Of a stretch of DNA of 32,020 nt, positions 16,657-24,446 are shown piece after piece. Origin of the DNA: CAG-791 sp963596015 (lineage in GTDB: Bacteria > Bacillota > Clostridia > Lachnospirales > Lachnospiraceae); assembly GCA_963596015.1 (NCBI GenBank), contig CAVBJS010000029.1, forward strand, positions 1 to 32,020, written 5' to 3'. The notes beneath the pieces are model-generated. The model did not search any database, was not told where the DNA came from, and worked only from the letters and a program-made list of their open reading frames with translations. Position 1 is the stretch's first letter, and each line of letters opens with the position of its first letter. The position numbers were made by a program, and so were the translations under genes.

Positions 16657-17169
16657 CTACTTCTCACTGCGCAGCCACATGATCAGCGCATCCTCCTGGG
16701 GATTGCGGTAAAACCGCGGCCTTGTGCCCTCTGCGGCAAATCCCAGGCTCTCATAAAGCCGGATAGCCGGTGCGTTGCCGCTTCTGACTTCCAGCGTAAA
16801 ATCATCTACTCCCTCTGCCCTAGACTCCTCCAGCAGACAGGTCAGCATGCTCTCTGCGATGCCGCATCGTCTGTGAGAGGGCAATACCGCCACATTGGTT
16901 ATCTCCCCTTCTCCCATGATCTTGCGGATTCCGCAGATGCCCACAACGCGGTGCTGCCACAGGGCGGTGCCGGTGCACGTTTCTTCTGCATTTATGTCCA
17001 TCTCTGCATCCACAGCCATCTCCGCCACGTAATAAGTAGCGTAGGGCAGTAGCAGAGAAGCCTCAAAGGATTCCTGTGACCAGGGATCCGGAAAGCAGAC
17101 CGACTCGATGGCAGCCGCCTGGGCTGCATCCGCCTTGGTCATATGCCTGATGTGAATCTCTTTTTTCAT
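16657..17169 (-). CDS. rimI: Ribosomal protein bS18-alanine N-acetyltransferase family (GNAT)
   Basis: A 170-residue GNAT acetyltransferase. The acetyl-CoA-binding motif is VAVLPSHRRCGIAESML, and the C-terminal block GNAPAIRLYESLGFAAEGTRPRFYRNPQEDALIM is typical of RimI. Genes of this type sit next to tsaB and tsaD in many bacteria, as here, and acetylate the N-terminus of ribosomal protein S18 and probably other proteins. The start at 17169 follows GAGGAG with good spacing; the frame extends further upstream (to 17232) without a better site. The gap to tsaB holds a degenerate family 1 hairpin. Confidence 0.88.
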   Translation of the reverse strand: MKKEIHIRHMTKADAAQAAAIESVCFPDPWSQESFEASLLLPYATYYVAEMAVDAEMDINAEETCTGTALWQHRVVGICGIRKIMGEGEITNVAVLPSHRRCGIAESMLTCLLEESRAEGVDDFTLEVRSGNAPAIRLYESLGFAAEGTRPRFYRNPQEDALIMWLRSEK

Positions 17170-17184
17170 AAAACTCCTCATTTC

Positions 17185-17241
17185 TGCGCAGTCATGCTGC
17201 GAAGAGGCGACGAGCATTTCCTGTTCTCGCAAAGCGAATCT
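17185..17241 (-). repeat. Family 1 leader, degenerate copy before rimI
   Basis: A D-like stem CTGCGCAGTCATGCTGCG (17185-17202) and a short C-like stem TTCTCGCAAAGCGAATC (17224-17240) stand in the expected order and place relative to the ribosome binding site. Confidence 0.45.
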
Positions 17242-18030
17242 TTAGTTTACTTTTCTCGTCTGCGAGGTATCAATACCGGCTGCCCTCTCCCGCTCCGCCT
17301 GGGAAAGACGAAGATACTCGGGCCGGAAGGCATCGGCACTGACAAAAGCCTTCTCCCCTTCCCGCTCATAGCGATGGGCCACCAAAGTCGCTGTGGTCTC
17401 TGCCCGCTGTCTGGACAGATGGGCCGGTGCAAAACTGTAAGGCACTTTCATCAGCTCATGGAGCAGATCGGCATAAACCGGCACGCCGTCCCCCAGAAAG
17501 ATGACCTCCTGTCCCAGGCCATTGAGCGCCTCTGCGATCTCCTCCACAGATACAGCACACTGGGGGCGAAGGATGCGCATCTCATAGCCGCTAAAGCAGC
17601 CTTTGCCCTCGAAGGGCTTTTCTGCATTTTTTTCAAATTGGTAAATGCCGGTATATACCTGCCGGCGTCTGGCATCCATCAAAGGGCACACCAAAGCCTT
17701 TGCCCCATACAGGTTATAGGCCAGTGCATCCACAGTGGGTACGGGCAGGATCGGTTTTTCCAACGCAAGTCCAAGCCCCTTCGCCGTAGCTGCACCGATG
17801 CGCAGTCCCGTAAAGGAACCGGGCCCGGCTGTCAGCGCAATGGCATCGATGGAGGAAAGGTCTAACTCCATTCTCTTTTTCATCTCTTCCATCATGGGCA
17901 TCAGACTCTGGGAATGGGTCTTCTTATTCTGCACGCTGCATACCGCTGTGATGCATCCGTCATCGTATAATGCACAACCGGCCACCTGACCGGAGGTCTC
18001 TATCGCTAATATTTTCACGCTATGCTCCAT
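17242..18030 (-). CDS. tsaB: tRNA threonylcarbamoyladenosine biosynthesis protein TsaB
   Basis: A 262-residue actin/ASKHA-fold scaffold that binds TsaD and TsaE for t6A formation at tRNA position 37. Typical blocks are ILAIETSGQVAGCAL, HSQSLMPMM, LTAGPGSFTGLRIG and GLGLALEKPILPVPTVDALA. The start may be either the ATG at 18030 or a GTG at 18018; the latter gives the usual family start (M-KILAIET) and has GGAG 6 nt upstream. The ATG is kept here. The C-terminal third is less conserved, as in the family. Order in the operon is tsaE, tsaB, rimI, rnz, tsaD, ispD. Confidence 0.93.
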   Translation of the reverse strand: MEHSVKILAIETSGQVAGCALYDDGCITAVCSVQNKKTHSQSLMPMMEEMKKRMELDLSSIDAIALTAGPGSFTGLRIGAATAKGLGLALEKPILPVPTVDALAYNLYGAKALVCPLMDARRRQVYTGIYQFEKNAEKPFEGKGCFSGYEMRILRPQCAVSVEEIAEALNGLGQEVIFLGDGVPVYADLLHELMKVPYSFAPAHLSRQRAETTATLVAHRYEREGEKAFVSADAFRPEYLRLSQAERERAAGIDTSQTRKVN

Positions 18031-18164
18031 TTCTTATACCTGTTCTGCGCCTTCCGGAAAATATCCATGCAAAGCATTTCGCCGCAAAGAGAAACCATGC
18101 AGCAACTGCCGACGCTGCCTGCTGTCAAATTTGCTGTCAAATCTACTTTCGGATCCTACTTTCT

Positions 18165-18587
18165 CTAAGATATGGTGATCTTCCGGTAATCCAACCCCTT
18201 GGTCAGATCCTTGGCAATGGTAATGGTCCGGGTCTCGGGGGGGAGGATCTCCCGGATCAGATTGGCCCACTCGATCAGGCATACACCATCTCCCTGGGTA
18301 TATTCCTCAAAACCGATCTCATCCATTTCCTCCGGGTCTCCTATGCGGTAGACATCGAAATGATAAAGGGGCAGTCTGCCCTCTTCATATATTTGCAGGA
18401 TCGTAAAGGTGGGGCTATTTACCGGTCCTTCTATCCCCAGTCCATCGGCAAATCCCTGGGTAAAAACAGTCTTTCCTACCCCCAGATCTCCCAACAGGGC
18501 AAACACATCCCCTGCCGCAGCCTGCTCTCCCAATCTTTTTCCTGCCGCGAAGGTTTCCTCCGGGCTGTATGTTTCTATCACATCCAT
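18165..18587 (-). CDS. tsaE: tRNA threonylcarbamoyladenosine biosynthesis ATPase TsaE
   Basis: A 140-residue P-loop ATPase needed for turnover of the t6A complex. The Walker A motif is GDLGVGKT (residues 33-40); other family blocks are SPTFTILQIYEEGRLPLYHFDVYRI and VCLIEWANLI. It is the first gene of the t6A cluster and sits behind its own candidate promoter. The 134-nt gap to tsaB holds two TTTGACAGCA copies and fragments resembling worn family 1 modules (GTTTCTCTTTGCG, GAAATGCT). Confidence 0.94.
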   Translation of the reverse strand: MDVIETYSPEETFAAGKRLGEQAAAGDVFALLGDLGVGKTVFTQGFADGLGIEGPVNSPTFTILQIYEEGRLPLYHFDVYRIGDPEEMDEIGFEEYTQGDGVCLIEWANLIREILPPETRTITIAKDLTKGLDYRKITIS

Positions 18588-18727
18588 GGTTCTTGTTTTC
18601 CTGTATTCTGTCTGTCTTTTATTTTGCTGTTTTGATCACGCCGCGCTTTCTCTGCCTCTACTGCATTTCCACAGCCAGCCATGCGGACCGGCCGGCAGTA
18701 ACTTCTTCATCAGCAGTATGATACATC

Positions 18728-18736
18728 AGTATAACA
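18728..18736 (-). promoter_or_regulatory. Extended -10 promoter candidate for the tsaE-ispD cluster
   Basis: On the minus strand TGT-TATACT (extended -10), about 140 nt upstream of tsaE. The matching -35 region is poor. It lies just after the terminator of the preceding permease gene, which supports it as the start of the cluster transcript. Confidence 0.4.
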
Positions 18737-18770
18737 CATAAATCCGCCCCTGCGCAGTTTCTGTTGCCAT

Positions 18771-18811
18771 AAACAAAATACCGCTGTTACTGCGCATAGC
18801 AGCAACAGCGG
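18771..18811 (-). terminator. Intrinsic terminator of the MacAB-like ABC operon
   Basis: A 12-bp stem CCGCTGTTGCTG/CAGTAACAGCGG with one wobble (18781-18811) is followed on the minus strand by TATTTTGTTT. It lies 18 nt after the permease stop codon. Confidence 0.75.
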
Positions 18812-18828
18812 CGATATTCTGTACATCT

Positions 18829-20037
18829 TTAGTCGTGGCGAAGCGCCTCGATAGGACTGAGCTTGGCTGCCTTCTTGGCCGGATAGATACCAAAGAAAAT
18901 GCCCACGGCGGAAGAGAAGACAACGGTCAGCAGGATCACTAAGGGACTCAGCGATATCTTAAAATCAAAACCGATACCGATACCATAGGAAATACCCACA
19001 CCCAGGAGGATACCGATGATACCACCCATCATGGTGATAATACCGGCCTCTGCCAGAAACTGCAGCAGGATAGATCCTGTTCTGGCTCCCAGTGCCTTTC
19101 GGATACCGATCTCTCGGGTCCGCTCCGTCACGGACACCAGCATGATGTTCATAACGCCGATGCCGCCTACCAGCAGGGAAACTGCTGCCACCATGGTGAT
19201 AAACATGGTGATATAATTCAGGATCTGATTAAACTGGGACATGGTATCGGAAAAGCTCTGCATGGTAATGGCTTTCTCACCGCGAAGACTGAAACGGCTC
19301 TCCAGGAAAGCGACACTCTTTTCTGCCACTTCCTTGGAATCCTCCTGGCTGGCATAAACGATGATGTTATCGAATTTGCTCATATCATACCCATAACTTA
19401 AAACAGATGTGTAGGGCACCTCTATGGTCAGATAGTCATTGGCCATCATTGCCCCCAAAAGCTTGGAGGTACTGTTGGAGCGAAGGCCTATGATGGTATA
19501 ATCCTGGCTCAGACCAAAACAATCGATCTCCACGGTCATGCCTATGACATCGGTGGTTCCGAAAAGCTTTTTGGCATCCGACTGGGTCATGACACATACC
19601 GGCGAAGCATTATCTACCTCTGTCTGATTAAAGTAGCGCCCCATGACCACCTTTTCCGAACCGTTGTGGGCATATCCGGTTCCCACCGGTATAAGGGTGG
19701 CATCAAAAGTACCTCTGGTGGTAACCGCACTGCCCATCAGCTGACCGCTGGAAGGTGTGGTTCCCAAGATCTCCGGCACTGCTTCCTGCAGCGCGTCCAG
19801 ATCTGCCTGTTCTATCTGCTGATCTGTTTTTTTGCTGTCAAGGCCCAGATAAATGGAGCCCTGCCCCAAACTATTCAACTCGTTGCCGATCTCATCCTTT
19901 ACACCGTTTCCTACGGTGATGATCAGAATAACCGATGTAATACCGATGATGATGCCCAGCATAGTCAGAAATGATCTGGCGCGGTTACTGCGGATATTCA
20001 TCACCGCGATCTTAATATATTCCAGAAATTGAGACAT
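18829..20037 (-). CDS. ABC transporter permease, MacB/YknZ type
   Basis: A 402-residue permease with one N-terminal membrane helix (about 20-42, SFLTMLGIIIGITSVILIITVG), a large extracytoplasmic MacB periplasmic-core-like domain, and three C-terminal helices around SVTERTREIGIRKALGA, which is the FtsX-family coupling motif. It completes a tripartite exporter with the ATPase (21853-22617) and membrane fusion protein (20248-21801). In Gram-positives such systems (B. subtilis YknXYZ is the model) export or give protection against peptides and toxins; the substrate here is unknown. The ATG at 20037 follows GGAAAGGAAATAAA; the frame extends 41 codons further up without an equally good site. A terminator follows. 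Confidence 0.9.
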   Translation of the reverse strand: MSQFLEYIKIAVMNIRSNRARSFLTMLGIIIGITSVILIITVGNGVKDEIGNELNSLGQGSIYLGLDSKKTDQQIEQADLDALQEAVPEILGTTPSSGQLMGSAVTTRGTFDATLIPVGTGYAHNGSEKVVMGRYFNQTEVDNASPVCVMTQSDAKKLFGTTDVIGMTVEIDCFGLSQDYTIIGLRSNSTSKLLGAMMANDYLTIEVPYTSVLSYGYDMSKFDNIIVYASQEDSKEVAEKSVAFLESRFSLRGEKAITMQSFSDTMSQFNQILNYITMFITMVAAVSLLVGGIGVMNIMLVSVTERTREIGIRKALGARTGSILLQFLAEAGIITMMGGIIGILLGVGISYGIGIGFDFKISLSPLVILLTVVFSSAVGIFFGIYPAKKAAKLSPIEALRHD

Positions 20038-20207
20038 TTTATTTCCTTTCCGCAGACGCTTTGCGCTGAAGGGATCGCTAAACAATTTTTCATTTGCCCA
20101 GGTCATATTTCCATTCGTTTTAAACCGATCAGATTGAAAATATGCTTTTGTGATCAACACTTCCTGTGGTGCTTACAGCGTAAGTAGTTTTGTGTCTGCT
20201 TATTTTT

Positions 20208-20240
20208 TGACACCACAACGCACAGGGCGCCGTGGTGTCA
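20208..20240. other. Perfect inverted repeat in the gap between fusion protein and permease genes
   Basis: TGACACCAC and GTGGTGTCA enclose 15 nt, directly after the fusion-protein stop codon region (8 nt away). On the minus strand it is followed by an A-rich, not T-rich, stretch, so it is not a standard terminator. It may act as an mRNA stability or processing hairpin between the two genes. The rest of the 210-nt gap (20041-20207) shows nothing I recognise. Confidence 0.5.
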
Positions 20241-20247
20241 GATCAAA

Positions 20248-21801
20248 TTATTTTGCCTCGGAAGATACTGCTGTGGATGCCTCCGTGCCTGCTTCTGCAC
20301 CGGTATCGGAAGAAGCATCACTGCTCTGGCCTAAAAGGGATACGGAAGCAGCCTGCGTGCTTACCTTTGTTCCTTCTGTAACACCGGTAGGCAGGGTCGT
20401 GATGATCTGGTCATCCGTAGTAAGACCCTCTGTGATCTCCACCTGGGTATCATTGCTGATGCCGGTCTTTACATCTCTGCGCTCCACTGCGCTGTCGCTG
20501 TTTAATACGTAAACAAAATCACCGGTGTTATCGGTATTCAGAATATCATAGGAAAGCAGGACGGTATTCTCGGATTTCTTGCAATGGATCTTTGCCTTAG
20601 CCTCTACGCCCAGAATGATGGCATCATCCGGGTTATTGATATCGATCTCTGCATCTACAACAGGAACATTATTGGAATTGTTGGTGGCAGCACCTGCGAT
20701 CTTGGATACCGTTCCCTGATAGGTATTGCCTGCGATGGTCAGGTCTGCTTCCTGTCCTACCTTGATCTTGTCTAAGTCAGCTTTGGTAATCTGTATCTTT
20801 ACCTTTACATTTTCGGTACTTGCCAGGTGCAGCAGCTCTGTTCCTACGGTAGGGGTCTGTCCTTCCTTTACATTGACAGCGGTAATAACACCGTTGTAGT
20901 CTGCGGTAACACCCTGGGACGCGCTGTCTACCGTGCTGACGGTATCCTGGGAAGACAGTGCAGTCTGCTGCTGGTTAGCGGAAAGAGAGCTCTTGGCGCC
21001 GGAATTAAGCTGTGCACTCTTACCGGTGGTCTTCTGAGACTGCATCTCAGACTTCTCAGACTTAAGCTCCTCCAGCTGGTGATTTAACTGTGTGATCTCA
21101 CTGTTCCAGCCCATGATCTCGCTATCGTTATTCTGGGCATAGGTATTGTCCTGAATGCTGCGCTCTACTTCTCTGTAGTCATCGGTACCCTGTGTCAGAT
21201 CCAGCAGCGCCTTCTGCAGTTCTGCACCGGTAGCAGCCATACGTGCCTTTTTCTCTGTGATCTTTGTATTCAGCGCATCGATCTGTGCCTGCACAGCGTC
21301 GATCTGGACATCCAGCTCTTCCAGACGTGTGGTCGCCTCGGTATAATCCGCGGTTCCCTGGGCATCCTTTTCCATGGAATTGCTGTAATCACCGTCTGCA
21401 GCCTGGGCCTTTAACTGAGCTGTCCTTTTATTCAGGGTCAGGTCGCTGTCATCATAGGTCACCAGTGTATCACCGGCTGCTACGGTATCTCCCACCTTTA
21501 CGGTAAGGGATGCAATGGGCACAGCCACTTCCGCAAAGTAGCTCTTTTCTTCACCGGTCACTACGGTGCCGCTGATGGATACGATCTGCTCGATGTCTCC
21601 CATCTGCGCTGTGGTGGTAGTCACTACAGGCGGCTGATTCTTATATGCCACATATTCGGCAATGCCGTAAATTACCAACGCCGCCACGATCACCAAAATG
21701 ATGATCCTGCGAATGCGTCTTATCTTCTTCTTTTTCTTCTGTGCAATGCTCTGGGGTGTCTCGGCTGTCTGGCTTGCCGGTGCCTTCGTTTCTTCGCTCA
21801 T
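20248..21801 (-). CDS. Membrane fusion (HlyD/MacA-like) subunit of an ABC exporter
   Basis: A 517-residue adaptor. A lysine/arginine-rich N-terminus leads into one membrane helix (about 34-52, IIILVIVAALVIYGIAEYVAY). Next come the first half of a biotinyl-lipoyl domain (VKVGDTVAAGDTLVTYDDSDL), a coiled-coil hairpin of roughly 150 residues, the second lipoyl half (ADYNGVITAVNVKEGQ), a beta-barrel domain and a membrane-proximal domain. The tail is Ser/Thr/Ala/Glu-rich and of low complexity. It would bridge the permease to the cell wall side. It is the middle gene of the operon. GAAAGGAAAATAACTGAAA precedes the ATG, with a worn hairpin D upstream. Confidence 0.9.
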   Translation of the reverse strand: MSEETKAPASQTAETPQSIAQKKKKKIRRIRRIIILVIVAALVIYGIAEYVAYKNQPPVVTTTTAQMGDIEQIVSISGTVVTGEEKSYFAEVAVPIASLTVKVGDTVAAGDTLVTYDDSDLTLNKRTAQLKAQAADGDYSNSMEKDAQGTADYTEATTRLEELDVQIDAVQAQIDALNTKITEKKARMAATGAELQKALLDLTQGTDDYREVERSIQDNTYAQNNDSEIMGWNSEITQLNHQLEELKSEKSEMQSQKTTGKSAQLNSGAKSSLSANQQQTALSSQDTVSTVDSASQGVTADYNGVITAVNVKEGQTPTVGTELLHLASTENVKVKIQITKADLDKIKVGQEADLTIAGNTYQGTVSKIAGAATNNSNNVPVVDAEIDINNPDDAIILGVEAKAKIHCKKSENTVLLSYDILNTDNTGDFVYVLNSDSAVERRDVKTGISNDTQVEITEGLTTDDQIITTLPTGVTEGTKVSTQAASVSLLGQSSDASSDTGAEAGTEASTAVSSEAK

Positions 21802-21822
21802 TTTCAGTTATTTTCCTTTCTA

Positions 21823-21844
21823 TACCGCAGCTTGCCTGCTGCAA
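21823..21844 (-). repeat. Family 1 hairpin D, worn copy before the fusion-protein gene
   Basis: TACCGCAG-CTTGCC-TGCTGCAA forms a shortened D stem that ends 21 nt before the ATG at 21801. There is no C module; the gap to the ATPase gene is only 51 nt. Confidence 0.55.
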
Positions 21845-21852
21845 CACAACAT

Positions 21853-22617
21853 CTATGCATTTGCCACGATCTTCTGCAAATGCTCACTGCTGATCTCCTT
21901 AGCTTCCTCTTCGGAACCATGGTACTCCGGATTGATCTCATCACTGACGATCTTACCGTCTATGATGGTCACGATGCGCTTAGCCTGTGCCGCGATCCCG
22001 GGATCATGGGTGATCAGGATGACCGTTCTGCCGTCTTCATGCAGCTTTTTGATGATCCGTATGATGTCCCGACTGGAATTAGTATCCAGGTTGCCGGTAG
22101 GCTCATCCGCCAATATGATAGGCGGTGCCTGGGCAATGGCCCTGGCAATGGCCACACGCTGCTGCTGTCCGCCGCTCATCTGGGAAGGCTTATGGCTCTT
22201 GCGGCTCTCTAATCCTACCAGATCCAGTGCTGCATTGGACAGTCTGTCTCTCTCTTCCTTTTTCACGCCCCGATAGATCAGGGGCAGTTCTACGTTTTCC
22301 AGGGCTGTCAGTCCGGCGATCAGGTTAAATCCCTGGAAAACAAAGCCGATCTCCTGGTTACGGATATCCGACAGTTCGTTATCACTCATCTTGGACACAT
22401 CCATACCATGCAGATAATACTTTCCTCTCGTAGGCACATCCAGACATCCTAACATGTTCATCAGTGTCGATTTACCTGAACCGGATTGTCCTATGATGGC
22501 CACGAATTCGTGCTCACCGATGGAAAGGTTCACATTGTCCAGTGCCCGGACTTCATTGTCACCCTCTCCTTCGTTATAAATCTTGCACATATCGCGAATT
22601 TCTACCAGTGCTCCCAT
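21853..22617 (-). CDS. ABC transporter ATP-binding protein, MacB/YknY type
   Basis: A 254-residue ATPase with Walker A GQSGSGKST, Q-loop FVFQGFNL, signature MSGGQQQRVAIARA, Walker B IILADEPTGNLD and ITHDPGIA at the H-loop. It is the first gene of the ATPase - fusion protein - permease operon. The ATG at 22617 follows AGAAAGGTGGAA; the frame also opens at a GTG two codons earlier that overlaps the ribosome binding site. A sigma-A promoter and a family 1 leader lie upstream, leaving about 140 nt of leader RNA. Confidence 0.93.
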   Translation of the reverse strand: MGALVEIRDMCKIYNEGEGDNEVRALDNVNLSIGEHEFVAIIGQSGSGKSTLMNMLGCLDVPTRGKYYLHGMDVSKMSDNELSDIRNQEIGFVFQGFNLIAGLTALENVELPLIYRGVKKEERDRLSNAALDLVGLESRKSHKPSQMSGGQQQRVAIARAIAQAPPIILADEPTGNLDTNSSRDIIRIIKKLHEDGRTVILITHDPGIAAQAKRIVTIIDGKIVSDEINPEYHGSEEEAKEISSEHLQKIVANA

Positions 22618-22630
22618 TTCCACCTTTCTA

Positions 22631-22715
22631 TGTCGCAGCTTGTCTGCGACAACGTGAGGAGAATTTCGTCAAGACGAATTCTCTGATACGATTACGTATG
22701 GGTGCCGTTTAAAGC
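22631..22715 (-). repeat. Family 1 hairpin-array leader before the MacB-type ATPase gene
   Basis: D here reads TGTCGCAG/CTGCGACA (22631-22651): both arms changed so that a C-G pair became T-A. C (22659-22683) pairs GAGAATT-T-CGTC with GACGAATTCTC, with the usual single-base bulge. A B-like GGTGCCGTTTAAA follows at 22701-22713. D ends 13 nt before the ATG. Confidence 0.85.
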
Positions 22716-22760
22716 GATCTAAAGTACACCCAGAATACTCCTTTTTTACATTCAAAGCTT

Positions 22761-22789
22761 ATTATCATTTTTTTCAATGCAAAATTCAA
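22761..22789 (-). promoter_or_regulatory. Promoter of the ATPase - fusion protein - permease operon
   Basis: On the minus strand TTGAAT (22784-22789), 17-bp spacer, GATAAT (22761-22766), in AT-rich surroundings. Transcription from here would include the whole family 1 leader. Confidence 0.65.
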
Positions 22790-22961
22790 CTTTTTTTCAG
22801 GATTAAATATAAAATTTATAATTATTCAGCCAAAATAAAAGCTGCATCCGACTGCAAGCAGTCAAATCCCGTTGCAATGTGGATGCTGACACAATCATTC
22901 AACCACATCAAGGTTTCCCGGCGGAAAATCTCAATGCGGACGCTCCAAAGCGCTCGTACCT

Positions 22962-23051
22962 TGACTACGTACCTTAACTACGTACTGTGACTACATACCC
23001 TGACTACGTACCTTAACTACGTACCGTGACTACGTGCCTTGTCTACATGCC
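22962..23051. repeat. Tandem repeat, 7 x 13 bp
   Basis: Seven 13-bp units (consensus TGACTACGTACCT, the last one short) starting at 22962, each built around the palindrome TACGTA. The array lies between the divergence-free ABC promoter region and the ribU terminator, in a 592-nt stretch without genes (22618-23209). The part at 22830-22960 also holds a short perfect hairpin GACTGC-AA-GCAGTC. Confidence 0.9.
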
Positions 23052-23053
23052 AT

Positions 23054-23091
23054 AAAAAAACAACCCCTCCTTTTTTTCCGGGAAGGGGTTG
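23054..23091 (-). terminator. Intrinsic terminator downstream of ribU
   Basis: Stem CAACCCCT/AGGGGTTG (23061-23091) followed on the minus strand by seven T. It lies about 120 nt past the ribU stop codon, with an inverted family 1 copy in between. Confidence 0.75.
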
Positions 23092-23118
23092 CAGGTAAGA
23101 TACATCATAGGGGGGCAG

Positions 23119-23180
23119 ATCACATCGGAGAATTCGTCTTCGCGAAATTCTCCCCACATAGCCACAGACGAGCTGCGGCA
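23119..23180 (+). repeat. Family 1 C-D module, orphan copy in reverse orientation
   Basis: C is perfect (GGAGAATTCG ... CGAAATTCTCC, 23127-23153); D is worn (23160-23180, only the GAGCTGCGGCA arm is good). It points toward the 3' end of ribU, and no plus-strand gene follows. It therefore lies in the ribU 3' region as an antisense-oriented copy. Confidence 0.75.
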
Positions 23181-23209
23181 TAAAAAGTGGATATGCTTCT
23201 GTTTATTTT

Positions 23210-23938
23210 TTACATGCCTTTTTTGATGATGGGGCTGATCTTCTTGTAAACCAGAATGGTGATCAGAGAGACCACACTGCCCTTGATCAGATTGATGGGT
23301 GCCACCATAAGGATGACGAAGCTGCTGATATCCTTGACGCCGGCATTGATGGCCGTTCCCATGCCAATGATGGCATCTAACGGCAGGCCATACAGCGTAG
23401 AGAAGGTAGGAAGCAGATAAATGGCATTAAACCAGCTGCCGAAAACAGTCATGCAAAGGGTTCCGGCCACGCAGCCCACCACAGCCATCTTTCTGGACTT
23501 TTTAAACTGATAGAGAACAGAAGCCGGCAGCACCAAGGTGCAGCCAATGAGAAAATTAGCCAGGTCTCCTACAAAAGCGGTCTCTGTGGACTTAAAGAGC
23601 AGCTTAAGGAGCACCTTTAAGAATTCCACCAGCACACCCGCTACCGGTCCGAAGGCAAAGCCGGCGATCAGAGCAGGCAGTTCACTGAAGTCCAGTTTGT
23701 AAAAGGAGGGGGCAATGGGCAGGGCGAAATCAAAGCAATAAAGCAGGGCTGCGATAGCAGAAAACATACCTACCATGGCGATCTTGCGGGTACTCAGGAT
23801 TCTCTCTCGGCTGCCGCTTTTACGTCCGGCTGTTTTTTCAAAGACGGCTGCAATGCCCACTGCCACAGCTACCGTGATCAGGCAAACCATTAAAAATCCC
23901 GCATTTTGCGCTGCTGTTTCCAGAAAACCATTTTTCAT
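23210..23938 (-). CDS. ribU: Riboflavin ECF transporter S-component
   Basis: A 242-residue integral membrane protein that binds riboflavin and docks with the shared EcfAA'T module. RibU hallmarks are FYKLDFSELPALIAGFAFGPVAG, VGDLANFLIGC and the late APINLIKG. About six helices form the S-component core (from residue 50 on). An additional N-terminal helix (about 9-30, AGFLMVCLITVAVAVGIAAVF) makes it some 40 residues longer than many RibU proteins. The start at 23938 has GGAG 9 nt upstream; ATGs further up lack a site. An FMN riboswitch with terminator in the 5' leader supports the riboflavin assignment strongly. No ecf genes are in the window. Confidence 0.93.
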   Translation of the reverse strand: MKNGFLETAAQNAGFLMVCLITVAVAVGIAAVFEKTAGRKSGSRERILSTRKIAMVGMFSAIAALLYCFDFALPIAPSFYKLDFSELPALIAGFAFGPVAGVLVEFLKVLLKLLFKSTETAFVGDLANFLIGCTLVLPASVLYQFKKSRKMAVVGCVAGTLCMTVFGSWFNAIYLLPTFSTLYGLPLDAIIGMGTAINAGVKDISSFVILMVAPINLIKGSVVSLITILVYKKISPIIKKGM

Positions 23939-23997
23939 TTTAAACTTCTCCATTCTGCAGGCGTTCTGTGATGAATGGATCACATATCAAACATTAG

Positions 23998-24045
23998 ATT
24001 TACAGGATCAAAAGCTCGATCTTTATTTAGGATCAAACTTCGATC
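23998..24045 (-). repeat. Two 24-bp direct repeats in the ribU leader
   Basis: Adjacent imperfect copies at 23998-24021 and 24022-24045 share GATCGA, TTTGATCCT and an AAAT-like end. They lie after the riboswitch terminator and before the ribU start, so they are in the read-through mRNA only. Confidence 0.7.
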
Positions 24046-24138
24046 TGAAATCCAACGCCTGTCGGTGATCCGCACTGCTTGCGGCGTCTGCGGCGCAAAC
24101 AGCGTTGTGAAAATGGTATTCTTCCCTTGCGCAGCCAC

Positions 24139-24180
24139 AAAAAAAGCCCTGAGACCGGTCATACCGTTTATCTCAGGGCT
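24139..24180 (-). terminator. Riboswitch-controlled intrinsic terminator of ribU
   Basis: A perfect 10-bp stem AGCCCTGAGA/TCTCAGGGCT (24145-24180) is followed on the minus strand by seven T. It lies about 150 nt downstream of the FMN aptamer and about 200 nt before ribU. The 5' arm GCCCTGA can also pair with the TCAGGGC in the first strand of the aptamer closing stem, a plausible antiterminator. Confidence 0.85.
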
Positions 24181-24334
24181 TTGCTTGCCAATCATTTCTG
24201 TAAAGATGCCTTCGGATCCGTATCCGTATCCGATCCATCTGCGGATCTCCGGAAGGAAATCCCCATTTCTTCCTGCCATACCACCTTGCGGGAAGCACTG
24301 TCTTTACCTGACTATCTATGAATGCAGCTCGTAT

Positions 24335-24446
24335 CTTCTTCCATCCAGACTATACTGTTGGTCCCGGAGTCTCACCGGGTCAGCCGCCGAAGCGGGTCGC
24401 GGACTATACCGCCAGTAGGGAATCACACCCTGCCCTGAAGAATACT
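24335..24446 (-). promoter_or_regulatory. FMN riboswitch (RFN element)
   Basis: On the minus strand the sequence matches the conserved RFN core: CAGGGCAGGGTGTGATTCCC, then ACTGGCGGTATAGTCCGCGA, a variable CCGCTTCGGCGG stem, CCGGTGAGACTCCGGGACC, and the closing AACAGTATAGTCTGGATGG followed by AAGAAGA. FMN binding should favour the downstream terminator and so switch off ribU. It starts about 25 nt after the predicted transcription start. Confidence 0.96.

Noticed and set aside
20208..20240. Terminator after the fusion-protein gene
   Set aside because: The stem is followed on the minus strand by A residues, not T, so it was listed as an inverted repeat only.
23980..24279. 99-codon frame in the ribU leader as a possible leader peptide
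   Set aside because: It spans the riboswitch terminator and the direct repeats, has a poorly spaced ribosome binding site and shows no recognisable protein features.
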